Shown one piece after another: positions 1-12,447 of a stretch of DNA of 64,000 nt (position 1 is the first letter of the stretch; each line of letters opens with the position of its first letter). Origin of the DNA: Lolium rigidum (lineage: Eukaryota; Streptophyta; Magnoliopsida; Poales; Poaceae); the NCBI RefSeq assembly GCF_022539505.1, contig NC_061508.1, forward strand, positions 267,288,736 through 267,352,735, in the 5' to 3' direction. The position numbers were made by a program, and so were the translations under genes. The notes under the pieces are model-generated. The model worked only from the letters and a program-made list of their open reading frames with translations. It was not told the DNA's origin and searched no databases.

Positions 1-727
1 TTTCTGAATACGTACTGAGGTACATGTGACGCAGATAATAGGAATTTCTAACTCTCAGCGGTTGAACGAGTCCCAGTGAATTTGCCAAGTCGAGTTGGTA
101 GGCATGCTCGGATAGTTGCATGCCATATATATACAGGTGACGAGGCGAACGTGCACTTGGTTGTGGGGTGGAGCCAGATCGAGATGTGCTTAATTATGGA
201 GTCATCGGCGGAAAATGGTGTGTCACGTGGGAAAGAAGAAGACGGTAGAAACGCGGGAGAGACCTCCGTGGAGACTTGAGCCGCGCGTTTGGTTGCCTGG
301 GTCTAATTCGTGACTCACTGGTGTAGCCGTACAAACGCACCTGCGCGTTCAGAACGAGCCACGGAACAAAATTGACCTGTTGTTTGGTAGATCGGCCTGC
401 ATCGGCTGGGCCAAAAAGAACTTTCTGTTTGTTTGCCTGCAGCAAAGCCCAAATCTCGATGGAGATGATATTAGGCTTGTTTGATACCATCCAGGCATGT
501 CTACGGTTACCTCTTCTCTACTTTGGGTAACCTTATCATGCTATCACCTCCCATCACACAGAAATCACAGTTCATGATAGTTGCAATCATTTGACGAAAT
601 CATTCCTAGCTACTACGAATGGTAGTTCATAACACGGCTCCCTAGCTACTACGAATTGCAGTTTATCATAACAGAATCATTCAACAAACGGGGATCGAAA
701 AGGGTTCGAGAAACAGGGGATCATAGG

Positions 728-832
728 GGTTCTTCTTCTTGTTGTTCTTCACTTCTTCTTCTTCACTTCCACTTCTTTTATTCTTCTTCATCTTTTCTTC
801 ACTTCTTCACTTCTTCTTCGCTTCTTCTCAGA
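728..832 (+). repeat. CTT-rich pyrimidine tract
   Basis: Irregular (CTT/TTC)n low-complexity stretch with interspersed CAC triplets, immediately downstream of the Harbinger transposase remnant on the opposite strand. Confidence 0.8.
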
Positions 833-851
833 TGGTGGTGTTGCCTCTGGC

Positions 852-2057
852 TTACCACATTGCGTATGTCCACCCTTGCCTCTTCACCTTCCAGGCATTA
901 TTGTCGCCTGCTTCCACGCCATGGCCGGTCTCTACTTCATCAAAAGTGACAACTTCTTCGAAGGACTCATCATCGCCCCAACCTAGGATCCAGTTGTGAA
1001 GAATTCAGCAAGCAAGGACCAGCTTTACCTGAGTGTCAAACGTGTGGAACGGTTTCTGGTCAAGGAGCTTGAACCTGTTCTTCAATGCAGCAAAGGCCCT
1101 CTCAATGGTGACTCTAAGGCTTGAGTGTCTGAGATTGAACAACTCTCTCGCATTCAGAGTTCGGTGTTTCGCAGAGAACTCTTTGAGGTGGTACCTTGTT
1201 TTCCTGAAGGGAGGTAGAATTTCAGGTCGACATGCATATCCAGCATCTCTAAGGTAGAACTTACCGTCAGGGATTTGCAACCCATCAGGCCTTGACAAGC
1301 TGTCGGCCAGGATGCTGGCATCATGAGCTGAACCCTCCCACCCAGCAAGCACGTAGGTGAACCTCATATCGAAATCCATAGCTGCTAGCACGTTCTGGCT
1401 GGTGTAGTGCTTCCTCCCGCGGAATGCTGCAGACATTGATCTCGGTACCTTTGCAGTGACATGAGTACCATCAATAGTTTCAATGCAATCCTGTAAAAAG
1501 ATTAGCACACAATCTTGTTTCTGACAGTAGCACACATCTGATAGGTAGAAGGAACATGATTTTGTACTCACCCTGAAATAGGGGAACCACCTGTAGCTGT
1601 TCTTGATCTTGGTTGGTGTGTTCATTGATGCTGGCTTGATCATTTCACCTCTGAGATCCCCAATTGCGTACAACACCTGATGGAAGTACCGAGAGATAGT
1701 CTCCATGAATCGCCTGAATGTGTTATGGATGAGTCTGAACCTCTGGTTATGACTGACGACATGAAGAAATATTGCGACTTGTTCTTCGACAGAGGTGTGG
1801 ATGCTATCAGTCAGCAGTCCTCTTTCCCTGAACATTTTCACAAGTACATAGAAAGGGGCTCATCTCATCTGTAGCATCTGGATGGCCTCTACATCGTTGA
1901 AGTTGTAGATGTTGTTTAGGTTGGCAATCCTCTCCTGATCTTGTTTTAACATAGGTCCGTAAGTCACACGAGGATAAGCAGCATGCCTAACTGCTCTCTT
2001 GTGCACCATCAGGATCCAGGCTTGTACGCAAATGATGAGTGTTGCGGCGTGATGCAC
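852..2057 (-). pseudogene. PIF/Harbinger transposase, two nonsense codons
   Basis: This is a DDE nuclease of the PIF/Harbinger superfamily (DDE_Tnp_4 type). The N-terminal part (2057-1863) is followed in the same frame by the catalytic region. Motifs read in order: DGTHV (first Asp), GSAHDASIL (second Asp) and TIERAFAALKNRF (catalytic Glu), then ILHNWILGWGDDE near the C-terminus. A short intron fits 1491-1571 (GTGAGT...TTTACAG), joining WFPYFR to DCIETIDG. Two in-frame TGA codons break it: 1860-1862, where family members usually have Arg (CGA to TGA, as after cytosine deamination), and 1005-1007, just before ILHNW. The frame then stays open to a TAA at 852. All three catalytic residues remain, so decay looks recent. 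The start codon is not established, because upstream codons stop within about 20 bp. Family assignment is confident; element ends were not defined. Confidence 0.85.
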
Positions 2058-2702
2058 AGGCTGGAGCTGGTCGGTCTACTCAAACAAGATCTATGCATTA
2101 CGAACGGTCTTATTGAACCCAACTAGTTCTACGAACATGAATCGAACACTACAGTAGAGCAGAGGAGTTTCCCCTTACCTCCGTCATGGCGGACGATGGA
2201 CATGGCCGAAAGCCGTCGCAGATGTGCGCAAGCTCCACCGCAGCTGGAGAAGAGGACCCTGGTCCGGCGCCGGAGACCGAAGGTAGATGCGCGCTGCCAG
2301 ATCTGGATCGCCGTCGCCGGTAAGAAAATTGGGGGAATGCAAAATTTGGGAGGGGGCTAATGGAGAGGGTAACCGAAGAGGGAGGTTACCCCTACCTTTA
2401 CCGCGCAACGCCACTGGGATTTCGGCTTCTCCCTCCATGCCGAGGCGGAGCTCCCGCGTGAACGTCGTTGTCGATTTTCGTCTCGTCAGAGCCTTGGAGA
2501 AACTATCAAACCGGGCGTTTCTCCGGAGCCTATCCCGGGGTGCTTTAAAACCCGTGCTATGCAAGAACGCGAGTGCGCCCAGGAAATCAAATGGGATATT
2601 AATTGGGAGCTTCTAAATTGGGTGAAACCGGACCGAACTGGGATCTTTGCACATGGCACTCCCTTGTGCGGCAAGCTCGCAATGATATTTTCCCTCCCTC
2701 AT

Positions 2703-2871
2703 GGCTCGTTTGGCTGTTGGGACCGAAATTCCCCGGGAAAATATTCCCGGCCGGGAATAGACTGAAACAGGAGCAAAACTCCGGGATTCTATTCCCGACC
2801 TTCGGACTAGGGGAAAAATCTCCCCGGGAAAAGGCCGGGAACCCGCCGGGATTCGAGTAACCAAACGAGCC
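2703..2871. mobile_element. Small MITE-like inverted-repeat element
   Basis: The ends are inverted copies starting GGCTCGTTTGG, and both subterminal regions are rich in CCCGGG/CCGGG blocks. No clean target duplication is visible: CTCAT precedes it and CTCACAT follows. The 169-bp length and absence of coding sequence fit a MITE. The right terminus resembles the sequence near 285, so it could instead be the right end of the Harbinger element whose transposase lies at 852-2057. Confidence 0.5.
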
Positions 2872-5330
2872 CTCACATGGCTAGTTATCCGCTGAACTAG
2901 AACTAACTTAATTTTCGATCAAATAATCATCGCTCAATTTTGTGTGTAGTAGGGAAAAGAGATATGCAATTGCACGCTCGTTTGCAGTTCTCCATACGAG
3001 TCATAATTAATGCAAATTGTAGTCATAGAATCAACCTAGAAGAACTAAGTTATTCTCGGTTGAAATAGAACTAAAAAGGGGCCAGGTGTTTGAGTCGAAG
3101 CCATCAAGCTCACTCTCGCCAACATTGGGGGAGAATCGTGACAGCAGCATCGCGACACCACTCTCTTAGCTAGGGAGGACGGAAACCCTTCCCTTGAACG
3201 GCCACCGTGGTACTTGCTTGGTTTCCACAGACGCCCTGTGCTAGCGTTGAGCCCTTGGCTTCTAGCAAAGGCGGTCAGCAAGGTCGCCGCCTCCATCAGC
3301 AGTTTCTTAACGGTGTCCGCCTTCCTTCGGTCGTTCTTTGTCATCGTCGTCCTTCGGGTTGTCTCCTCCTCCAGCTGACGAGGTTTGCGACCACGAGGGA
3401 ATGGGAGTTGTGGCATCAGCGGTGGCGGCAAGTAAATGGGTGGGTGGTGGTGTGAACTCGACAGAACGGGCGCGGCAGTCGGTGTAAATGTGAAATACGG
3501 TGTTGTTAGTGTAAATGACAAAACTGACCTGCCTATCATAATCCGACGTGCCCCCTCTGCCGGCTGTGTACGGCGCTCCCACGTCGGTCCCTATGTGTGA
3601 GGCCCGGGTGGGAGTATCGAATAAAATATTGGGCCGCCCTAGGTAATTTGCAATTGTTGAGGCCGTGGCTGGATGGTATTTTTGTATATCTAACGTCCCA
3701 ATAACCCTATTTGAAGGACTATTGAAAGGGCCGATGTAGATGCGCGTAACAAACGCATATGGGGTGCATTAGTACACGCATGCATAAGTGCCACAAAGTT
3801 AACTGGGCACTCGTGCGTATGCTTGCACGCCTGGCGTGGTTTCTCAAGTCTAGCTAATTCAAACTAAACTTGAAAGGCAATTCGTGACATCAGTACTCGA
3901 CCGTCTTCTTCCTTTGACGCACGCGCACATCCATGCACTCTTGTTTTCTCAAAGAGGCAAAGCAATTCATATCCATCAGTATCCCGTCCTGCCTGACTTT
4001 CTTACCGCATGACCTATATCTATATGTTCCCCTTTGTGAAACTCTCTCCCCCTCTCTCTCTCATGGTGGATTCTGCTGAATCCCACTAAAGCAGCTTTCT
4101 AATTAAGCAAGACAGAAAGGTGAAGTACACTATATTGATAGACATATATATACACGTGCAAAATTAAATTGTGTCGCTAAAGTTTGTTTGACATGGACAC
4201 TGCCTTTAATTGAGTGTGCATGCATGTGATATGATCATAGGACAAAATAATGAGCGCCATTAGGTGGCCTTCAAATCTTCTTTTTCTCGGATCTAGATCT
4301 CATGTGGTACTGCACAATAATGTAAATACCACGCAAATCTGATCGATCGTACTTCGTGTTTTTTCATGCGGTGAGATCTTCATAAAGAGCCATGGACATA
4401 TAAAAACATCGTCATTAAAAAACTATGGAGGGTCGAGTTTTTAGTCCTTTTTAAATGCTCTCTCCATCAGTGTTAATTGCATGATCTCAAAATATTTGCA
4501 TTTTACTTGAATATGACATTGGTGTCATTATGTGATTACATTGCCACTCTTTGGGCTTCAAATTCACCAGCTGATGTTGCAAGGGCGCGTGAAGGCCTTT
4601 TCTTGCACATGAAACTGGTCATAGAGTTTACACTTTTGTTGATGTAAATATTAGCCTTGCTAGAAGGCATGTTTATCAAGAAGTTTATGTCTCGATTTCA
4701 ACATAGCATGACATCATTGTGCTTCAACTTATCAGTGTTGAAATGGTGCATGTGGAATGCTCAATTTTGAGATGTCGAGTTATATATCAACATGTTTACA
4801 TGTGGGGAGTCATTACTTACCATAATAACAGTGAGGTATATTTAGTAAAAATAAGGACAACTTTATTTTTGTGAGGAACATAGGAATAACTTAGCTCAAA
4901 TATTAAGAGATGTGATTGGGGGTGTTTTAAATTTCATAAAGTTGTCGGGTCAATAGATCACATAACTTCTTATCGTCTATGTGACCGCTTGTGATACACG
5001 CAACATACATTTTGATTGCTTGCATAATTAAGAAAACAGATCTTTAAAGCTTTAGGACACTCGTACATGTAACAATTATTGGTTACTCCAGACCTATATT
5101 TCATCTCTGCATTTATTTAAGTCCTAGTTTTTCACCGTTCGTGTTTCAACCCGCATCAAAAAAAATCAACCATTTGTAGTTACTTCCCTTCCGAACTCTT
5201 AAGGTGCTTATTTTGAGTGTGCAAGTTTAGACTTTCACCGTAAAAGTTAAAAATATCTTCTTATAGTTACAAACACATAGTTGTAACAAAATTTGCGTTT
5301 CAATACAAAAAGAAGTGAGACCAAAAGTAG
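2872..5330. other. No gene seen; AT-rich intergenic sequence
   Basis: I see no recognisable coding region here. Short open frames at 3045-3582 have no family resemblance and overlap each other on both strands. Confidence 0.5.
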
Positions 5331-5576
5331 TACTCCCTCAGTTCGGGCATATAGTTTTGGCACATACATTAAATTGCGTACGTGGAGGGGAAATTATAGC
5401 ATTTTGGGGTGGGATTATGCCTGGCTAATTTACTTGAGAAAATAGAGGAGTTTGCATGAGATAAAGAACATAATCAAATCCCTTAATAATATGTCCAGGC
5501 AAGTGGTGCAACGCTATATATTCTGGTTTTTTTTTCTCAAAAAACTATAAGCCATATATCAAGGAACGAGGGAGTA
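5331..5576. mobile_element. Stowaway (Tc1/Mariner) MITE
   Basis: The left end reads TA-CTCCCTCAGTTCGG and the right end is its complement, GGAACGAGGGAG-TA. The termini match the CTCCCTCNGTTC Stowaway consensus of grasses, and TA dinucleotides (5331-5332, 5575-5576) flank both sides as target duplication. There is no coding capacity. Confidence 0.9.
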
Positions 5577-5782
5577 CTATGTTTTATAACCCACATATTT
5601 TATTTCCAGCAAAAAAAACCCAAATATTATTGGGTTAATTGTTGGTTAGAATTTGAAGTGAGACTGCGTCAACATACTACTTGTATATGGAGTACTATAT
5701 TTTCATGTATACCAAATTGCCCATTCTCAATAATAATTTAGAAACAACTCCTTATTGAATCATATTACATTTTTTTACAACT

Positions 5783-5917
5783 GTCCTGTTTCAAATTAGT
5801 TGATGCGGGTTTAGTCTTTGGTATATATACATATCTATCTTGATACGTACGTTTTAGTGTGTAGGTCCGCTCATTCTGAAAGAAGAAACCTTGTCAGCTA
5901 ATTTGAAATGGAGGGAA
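5783..5917. mobile_element. Stowaway-like MITE (degraded)
   Basis: Inverted repeats CCTGTTTCAAATTAGTTGA at the left and TCAGCTAATTTGAAATGGAG at the right resemble the classic grass Stowaway terminus. The outermost bases have diverged, so the TA duplication is not clear. Confidence 0.75.
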
Positions 5918-6739
5918 TAATATTTTTTAATACTATCAAAAATAACCATCATTAAAAATTGTCGAGAAAGCGATCCTATGTTTAGGAACGAAGTGACGGG
6001 GTAGTATCATAAAACTGTCTAATCCAAATATATTGCACTCATGGTGTGTGCCGGACTTTATGAAAAGTACATGCAAGCTTTGCTGGTTAAAGGAAGGAAT
6101 AATTCCCAGATATGGCAGTAGATCGAAAGCAGTGGTGCTCGAGAAAATAAAGTTGAGGAGGCAATGTGTCGTGCATGGTGGGGCTCGACGTTTGCATGTA
6201 GTATGTCTTGGTTAATGTTTTTCAGCCTGATCTTGGATTCTCAGACGAGATTTTCTTTTGACGGTGAAGTTCTAGATTGTCGGCAAAGTAGCAACACGAT
6301 GGCCGGGAAAGCTTACATGAATATATTGATTTCGTCTTGTCCGTGCTCAAGCACACACCTATCGGAGAAAACGTAGTACGCCATGAGCTAACCCAAGATA
6401 CGTCAACAGTATTGCCATCAGACGCATATATATCCAGCGCACTGACGTGACGAGACAACACCAGTACGTAGTTTCCTCCGAAATTCATGTGAATCCTACG
6501 TTCAGACATGGAACTTTTAGGAACCAATAGACAACTTTGTATGCACGCGAACCAGTGATATTGACCGTCCCATTTTCCATGAACACGATGAATGACTACT
6601 AGGCCTGGTGCGACGTGGTTTGACCAAGTCAAACTCTCCATTTTTATTTACTGCATGCTCTGTGTTAGTCAAAGTCATATTTTTGCAAAGTTTGGTCAAA
6701 AAATACCAATAATAAGAAAATCGGTAATCGTTAACTGCT

Positions 6740-7460
6740 CGATCGGCTTTGGAGAAGTGAATAATCAGAATTCAAATAATTAATTGATTTAATCGGTCGA
6801 CTATTAATCGGCGTAACCTACATAAATTAGCACCTATAACACATCTATATAATAAAGAGATAAATATTATATGGGTCTCTATATGCCTACCCTACTTCTC
6901 TAGAGGCTGAAATCCCATTAAAACATGTACGCTTCTCTTACTAACCTAATGTCTAGGTCATGAGCTACAAAGGAGTCATCAGCGGTCACCATGTTTCTTC
7001 CTTTCACTACTCCTCCTTTGACCTCTGAAGTTTTTCAGCTCCCACCACCTACCCAGGGTATTGCCCCTCTTGCATCTCAACCACCTACACTATTTGAAGG
7101 CGTCCAAGATCTCTTCGACAAGATCCTCTAGGTGGTCGAAATCCTGTATCTAAGATCTGGTAGGCAACGGTGAGCAATTATTCAGCAACGGCGGGAATCG
7201 AGCTCCTAGAGGCGAGAATCGACTGGAACCTTCGCAAACCTACTTGATTTGGACGGGGTAGCGGCTAGACGGCCGATCTGCTTTGAAAATTTTGCAACTT
7301 TACTGACTAAAATAGACTAGTTAATCCGGAACATTCTTAGTAATCGGGTTGTCAAAGCAACTAATCAGGCTAAAGGATTAACCCAGGTAATCGACATGGT
7401 CAGGCGCCTAGTAGCGATTAATTGGCATATTAATCGCTGATTTGGCCTAGTTTTTGAATA
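6740..7460. mobile_element. Possible decayed DNA transposon
   Basis: Repeated AATCGG/TTAATCG motifs cluster near 6785-6820 and, in inverted orientation, near 7410-7445. This is the look of an old inverted-repeat element. There are no open frames and no clear target duplication. The assignment is weak. Confidence 0.25.
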
Positions 7461-8034
7461 GTGAAAAATACAAAAAAAAAAGTGTATATACTTGATGATC
7501 ATTCTAATTTAGTAGATTTATATTGTAGACGTTGATATTCTTTTGTCAATATGTAACCAAAAATTGCAAAGTTTAACTTTAACCAAATACAAAAATGTGA
7601 AGTAATTGTGAACGGAAGTAGGATTATGTGAATCTGTTCTAACTAGATATTCAACGCTGACCGGATAGTTTTGACTGTGAGCTCACATGTCATCCCAATC
7701 GTTGCAGCTTTCAGGTGAAGATATTTTAACTAAACTACTGCTCCAAGCCTCCAAGGTCATCCGAGTTAGTCAACATGTTTGTTTGGATGTTAGCATCCAT
7801 ACGTATAGATCCGATATTTTTCAGTCATGTGCCATCTTTTTGGGTCCATGAGATGGTTGTGACCAGTAGACGTTGACGACTCACGATAATTAAATGTGTC
7901 CATGCGTTGGCTTCTTCCTTTTCTCCGACAATTGAATGCACTTGACCTCTCGTGCATGTCAAAGTGAGTGTGACTTGGCTGCTTATTTAAAGTGTACCAT
8001 CATATCTCTTGCATTTCTTTCATTTTTTGAGAAA

Positions 8035-8066
8035 CTAGCACAGTGGCCCTCGCAAATGCGAGGGCA
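8035..8066 (-). mobile_element. Helitron 3' terminus
   Basis: On the minus strand a GC-rich hairpin (GCCCTCGCA / TGCGAGGGC, 8046-8065) is followed 7 nt later by CTAG (8038-8035) and then T. This is the Helitron 3' signature: hairpin, CTRR, insertion between A and T. The body would extend to higher coordinates. A possible 5' region lies near 8790-8810, but a clean A|TC start was not found. No Rep/helicase coding is visible, so it would be non-autonomous. Confidence 0.6.
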
Positions 8067-9931
8067 TCACCTTTGGTCCGTCATCCTTTGTCTAACAAAT
8101 TAACTACTTCATATATGTTCACATGACAAACTTTTGATTTTATTACCACGAAACGTGTCATATAAAATATCACATATGTGGCAACATCAAATTTGTGATT
8201 GGATTGTTATTTTCAATTTTCCTAAATGTTACATTAATGATAATACATGTTATATTTATGTCATATTGTGAGTTAGCACATACTATCTATTTTATATTAT
8301 ATGAATACGTGAGTTGTTTGTTTGTCGCTTTTAGGTGTACATTTATCTCGTTATTCCGTATAGTATATCCAAATAATGATAGGTGTCCAGATAGCAATGA
8401 TGGGATTGTATTTAGGTCATGTGTTAAAGGGATTATCAAAATATATTAGCTTAATAAGCGAAACAAATTTTTTTTATTCGTTAACACTTAGACAGACTGC
8501 GGGAATTTTCAGTTGAATAACTATCTCTAGACTCGAGACCATTATTTCTCCCATGTCCTCGTTCCAGTTCGAACTATGTAACCTATTATACATGGACATG
8601 GTCTTTACGATGCAACTTTGACCTTCATAAAAACATCATGATGCTTCATAAGAAAATAAGACACCAAATATAATTGAATACAAATGTGATGATATTGTTT
8701 TACACTATTGGATGTAATACCTACATGACTTATTGGTCATGGTCTTTAATTAAGGCATGGGCTATCAAAATAATTGTGGCCGCATTGTGCATTTAATATC
8801 TAGTATAAAGAAAACCGATTAAGAATACTCCATGATTGAAATTTTTAGCTATTCTTTGTAAGAACCCTTTAAGTACATGAACATATAGACCAAGTAATTA
8901 ATCCAATATAAATGTGCAAACACACAATCATGCATATGTTTCTTTGGCAACAAACATTTTTTTCTTCGCACACATTTGTGTGGAAACTTCAAACTTTTTT
9001 TCCATAATAACTAACACATTCAAACTTGAAAAAATGTTTTACCACAAAATTTATTTCGCGGTAAAATTTAAAAACCACTACTTTCTTCACAGCATACATA
9101 TTCATGTCTTTCATAGAAAAAACACTTTTTGGAGGATCAGGTTTGCTTTTTGCACATACGACACAGGTTATGTGTTTGCATGAAAAATTACATAAAAACT
9201 GAGAACAATGACATATACACACCTCACTTCCTTTTATTTTTTGACACTTCTAACAATATTTTTTCACTCCAAAAAATATAATTTTGGGAGATGATTTGAT
9301 TTCGGGTGTCCTTTCAATGATTAATCCAAGAGAAGTAAGTTAACAGACAACCGCGAATATTTTCCTTTGATAAACACCAAATCGGTATTGATTTACTTCT
9401 CTTGCACGTTTATGTTGAGATTTCAAGTATTTCCTCTCTTAAGATTTAGGCGTGAAATATTTTACTATTTAATTTATTCCAAAGCAGGTGCATCTAGTTT
9501 TATGTTCATATTTTTGTTGGCAATATTGCTTACGTTGGGGCAGGCCCTTTGGCACCGGAGCCTATGCTCCTGACTGCCTGAGATGAACATTAAAATGTTA
9601 TATTTTTTCACAATATTATTATTTTCTTATATATGTGTACCAAGGTTCATCAAGAATGAAAGACACGTCAATGTTCTGAAAATGTTGGTGCATGGGATTT
9701 ATATTTTGTACAGGTCACAATGCTTATATTTTTTCATGAAAAATGCATGTGCTAGTAGCATAGTTTAGATATTTAATTTATTTTACTTCACGGCGCATTA
9801 TTTTTTAAACGAATTTGCATATCTGTTGTATTTTGATTGTCTTGTATAGCCGGTCATGTACATATGCATATGGAGCAGCATATAGCTTGGCATACTTTTT
9901 CTATCCATGTCCTAGTTAGTAATGTGTGTAG
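8067..9931. other. AT-rich sequence without recognisable genes
   Basis: Probably the body of the non-autonomous Helitron plus intergenic DNA. Open frames here are short, AT-driven and without family motifs. Confidence 0.5.
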
Positions 9932-9995
9932 TTAGGGCATCTCCAACGGCGGGACGCATATCAGACGTCCAAAAGTGGTCGCGCGCGTCCGTTTG

Positions 9996-10871
9996 TGATG
10001 AGGACATCTCTATGATAGATACAACCAATACTCCTACAACCACATCTCAGGTACATTCGTTACTAGGAATCCTTCCTAATATATATGAGAATATGATGCT
10101 GCCTAAATCAAATGTATTTATATTATTTAGGAACGGATCTAGCATGGACGCCAAGCATTGGATTAGGAACGTGCATGGAGATGACAGCAGACCTGCAAGG
10201 ATTCGGGATGGCGTTGCAAGCGAGGATTTCAGAACATTGAAGCCACCATAGTGAAGCAACGATGCTTGGATGAATTATACAAGTTACTCCATCATCAAAT
10301 TCGTCCAAAGAGTTATTTGTGGTGCTGCGTCACCTTATTTAATGGGCCAGGCCCATGTATTTTCGGATTAGGTATTTTAGGGGATTTTAAGAGGCCATAT
10401 AAGTGGAGGAAGGCCCATTTAGGGGTGTTTTTGGCCAACCCTAGCTGGTTGGACGAAAATCCCTTCACTTCCCTCATATATATCCCTCTGTAGCCGTCAT
10501 TAGAACTTGGATTTTGATTAGATTAAAAGTTAGCCATCGCTGCAACTCTCGTGTACTTCTTTTGAGGCCAACGCCCAGAACAAGACCGACTATTCGGAAT
10601 CCCACCTTTTTCAATAAAGCTTTCATCTATATCCGCAATACTTCTGATTGCATTATTAGTTCTTACTTGTTCTCGATTTCAGGTAGGAATTAAGACCCTC
10701 GCTGGTCGGGCTGATCGTGCATCCGCAAGATCAGTAACTCCCGGAGATTGTCCTAGCGATTGCATTGGCGCACGAGCTTTGCACGTGTAGTCGGATCGTC
10801 AAGCACGAACTCCACCAACAAATCGACGCTATCATACTCTCATCGAAAGATCGGCCACCTTTGCCTTATCA
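9996..10871 (+). repeat. 5' LTR of element E
   Basis: Matches 14290-15164. It holds a TATA-like ATATAAG (10397-10403) and an AATAAA signal (10613-10618), which suggest the U3-R-U5 order. It ends CTTATCA two bases before the primer site. Confidence 0.92.
10397..10403 (+). promoter_or_regulatory. TATA-like box in 5' LTR of E
   Basis: GGCCATATAAGTGG sits about 400 bp into the LTR and about 210 bp upstream of AATAAA (10613-10618). This is a suitable position for the LTR promoter. The copy in the 3' LTR is at 14691. Confidence 0.5.
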
Positions 10872-10873
10872 AG

Positions 10874-10883
10874 TGGTATCAGA
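10874..10883 (+). other. Primer binding site (initiator Met tRNA type)
   Basis: TGGTATCAGA begins two bases after the LTR end and matches the 3' end of plant initiator methionine tRNA. Confidence 0.85.
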
Positions 10884-12447
10884 TTTCAGGTTGCTCGGTG
10901 AGATTTACAGTTTTCCTAGTGTAGATCTGTTTTACCTATAACCCAGAAAAAGGCCCACAAAAAGAAGTTAGATTAGTTCATCCTCGCCTAAAACCAGTCT
11001 TAGCCTTTTTGCTATCACCACTTTATTTTTGTTTTGTTGAATTTTCGTTGCATCGTATGTCGAGTTGCTGGTTTCTAGTGTTCTTTTTAAGTTTTGAGTT
11101 CTAGTCTCATCCACCTTTGTTTCCGCCTCGCCATTGTCGTCAGAATATTTTTGTTTTGTTTCTCATCACCGGCCACCCATTGTTCTGCCTAGTTTCCGCC
11201 ACCATCTTTTCTTGCGTGCGCTTGCGCTTTGATCCACACGAGTTCAGTTGGTTTATAGATCACTTTGATCTACTTCATCAGCGAGTCTGTTTGGTTAGAG
11301 AAAAAAAAAGGATAGGCAGATTGGTAGTGCGCATTGCTATATTTGCATGCGAAGGAGAAATCAGTTTGTGCTTCGTATATCAAGGACAGTAAGATCTGTT
11401 TCTAGTTGTTCTGGTCGTGGCTCCTTTTCATTGGAAAATTTGATCGTCTCACCGTCAGTTTCTACTGCTTCCGTTCCATCCATGCTTGGCCGATCTGAGT
11501 CTCTTTCCTTGAGAAAAATTCATATAATAGCATGTACATCTACAGTTTGGAAAGTTTGGATCGTGGGCAATAACATATAGTCCACCTTGAGTCTATCTGG
11601 AATCGTATCTGTGAGGGAGAAAGTTGGTCGAAAAAAAAAAGAAAAAAAAAACAGAGAAAAAAAAAGAAATAGAAAGAGAGAAAAAAAAAGGAGATTGAAA
11701 AAAAAATAGAGCGCTTTAAAAAAAAGTGAGATAAGAGAGAGGCCGATTTGTTCTTGCAAGGACCAGAGTCGTTCGTCTCTTGTTAAAAGAAAAAAAAACA
11801 AGAAGAATCTGTTGTGTATACCTTGGAGTCCGTGCAATTGGAGCAAAGAGCACCACGTCTCCTTCCTTTCTTTGACTCGCACGTGATCTATCTTTTCTGC
11901 CTTAACGCTGGACGGTGCTATCATTGTCGCAGTCCGACTACTGTTGCGCGTCACTTCATCGGTCGGCCGCCGCTCTTGGTTCGCGTGTTTTGTGCCAGTA
12001 CAGCACTGTTAACACTCGGCGTAGCGTCCACACCATTGTCCTCTGTTCCGGCCGTCAGTTTCCAGCGCATTGGCGATTACCATAGTTGCTGCATCGCGTG
12101 TTTTTATCTGTGTCTCAGGCTCTTGTCTCTATCGTAGTCTAGTCTAAACCAGCATTTGACTACTTTGAACGAATTTTCAGCTTTACATTGATTATTGTGG
12201 TTGTAGTTCCACATATATATTAAGCCTACCTACAGCTCTACATATTTCTACATCGTGCGGTATACGTGTGCTTGGCAATCGCTTCGCTCAATCTTTGGAG
12301 TTACTTGATACTGTTGGTTGCCGATCACCGCCTCCTGAATGGTAAGAACATGTAAGAGCTTTGTATTTTGCTTGACGAATTGCGTGTGATACCACCATAT
12401 TTGCGTAGCTAGTAGGCATATACACTTGTGATTTTTGGGTACTAACC
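10884..12447 (+). other. Long leader of element E, with A-rich purine tract
   Basis: About 1.56 kb lies between primer site and gag and shows no conserved coding. 11627-11735 is an A-rich purine run (GAAAA-type). The length is unusual for a 5 kb element and may hold packaging signals. Confidence 0.6.

Noticed and set aside
3045..3582. Overlapping open frames on both strands
   Set aside because: No recognisable motifs; mutually antisense frames in moderately GC-rich DNA.
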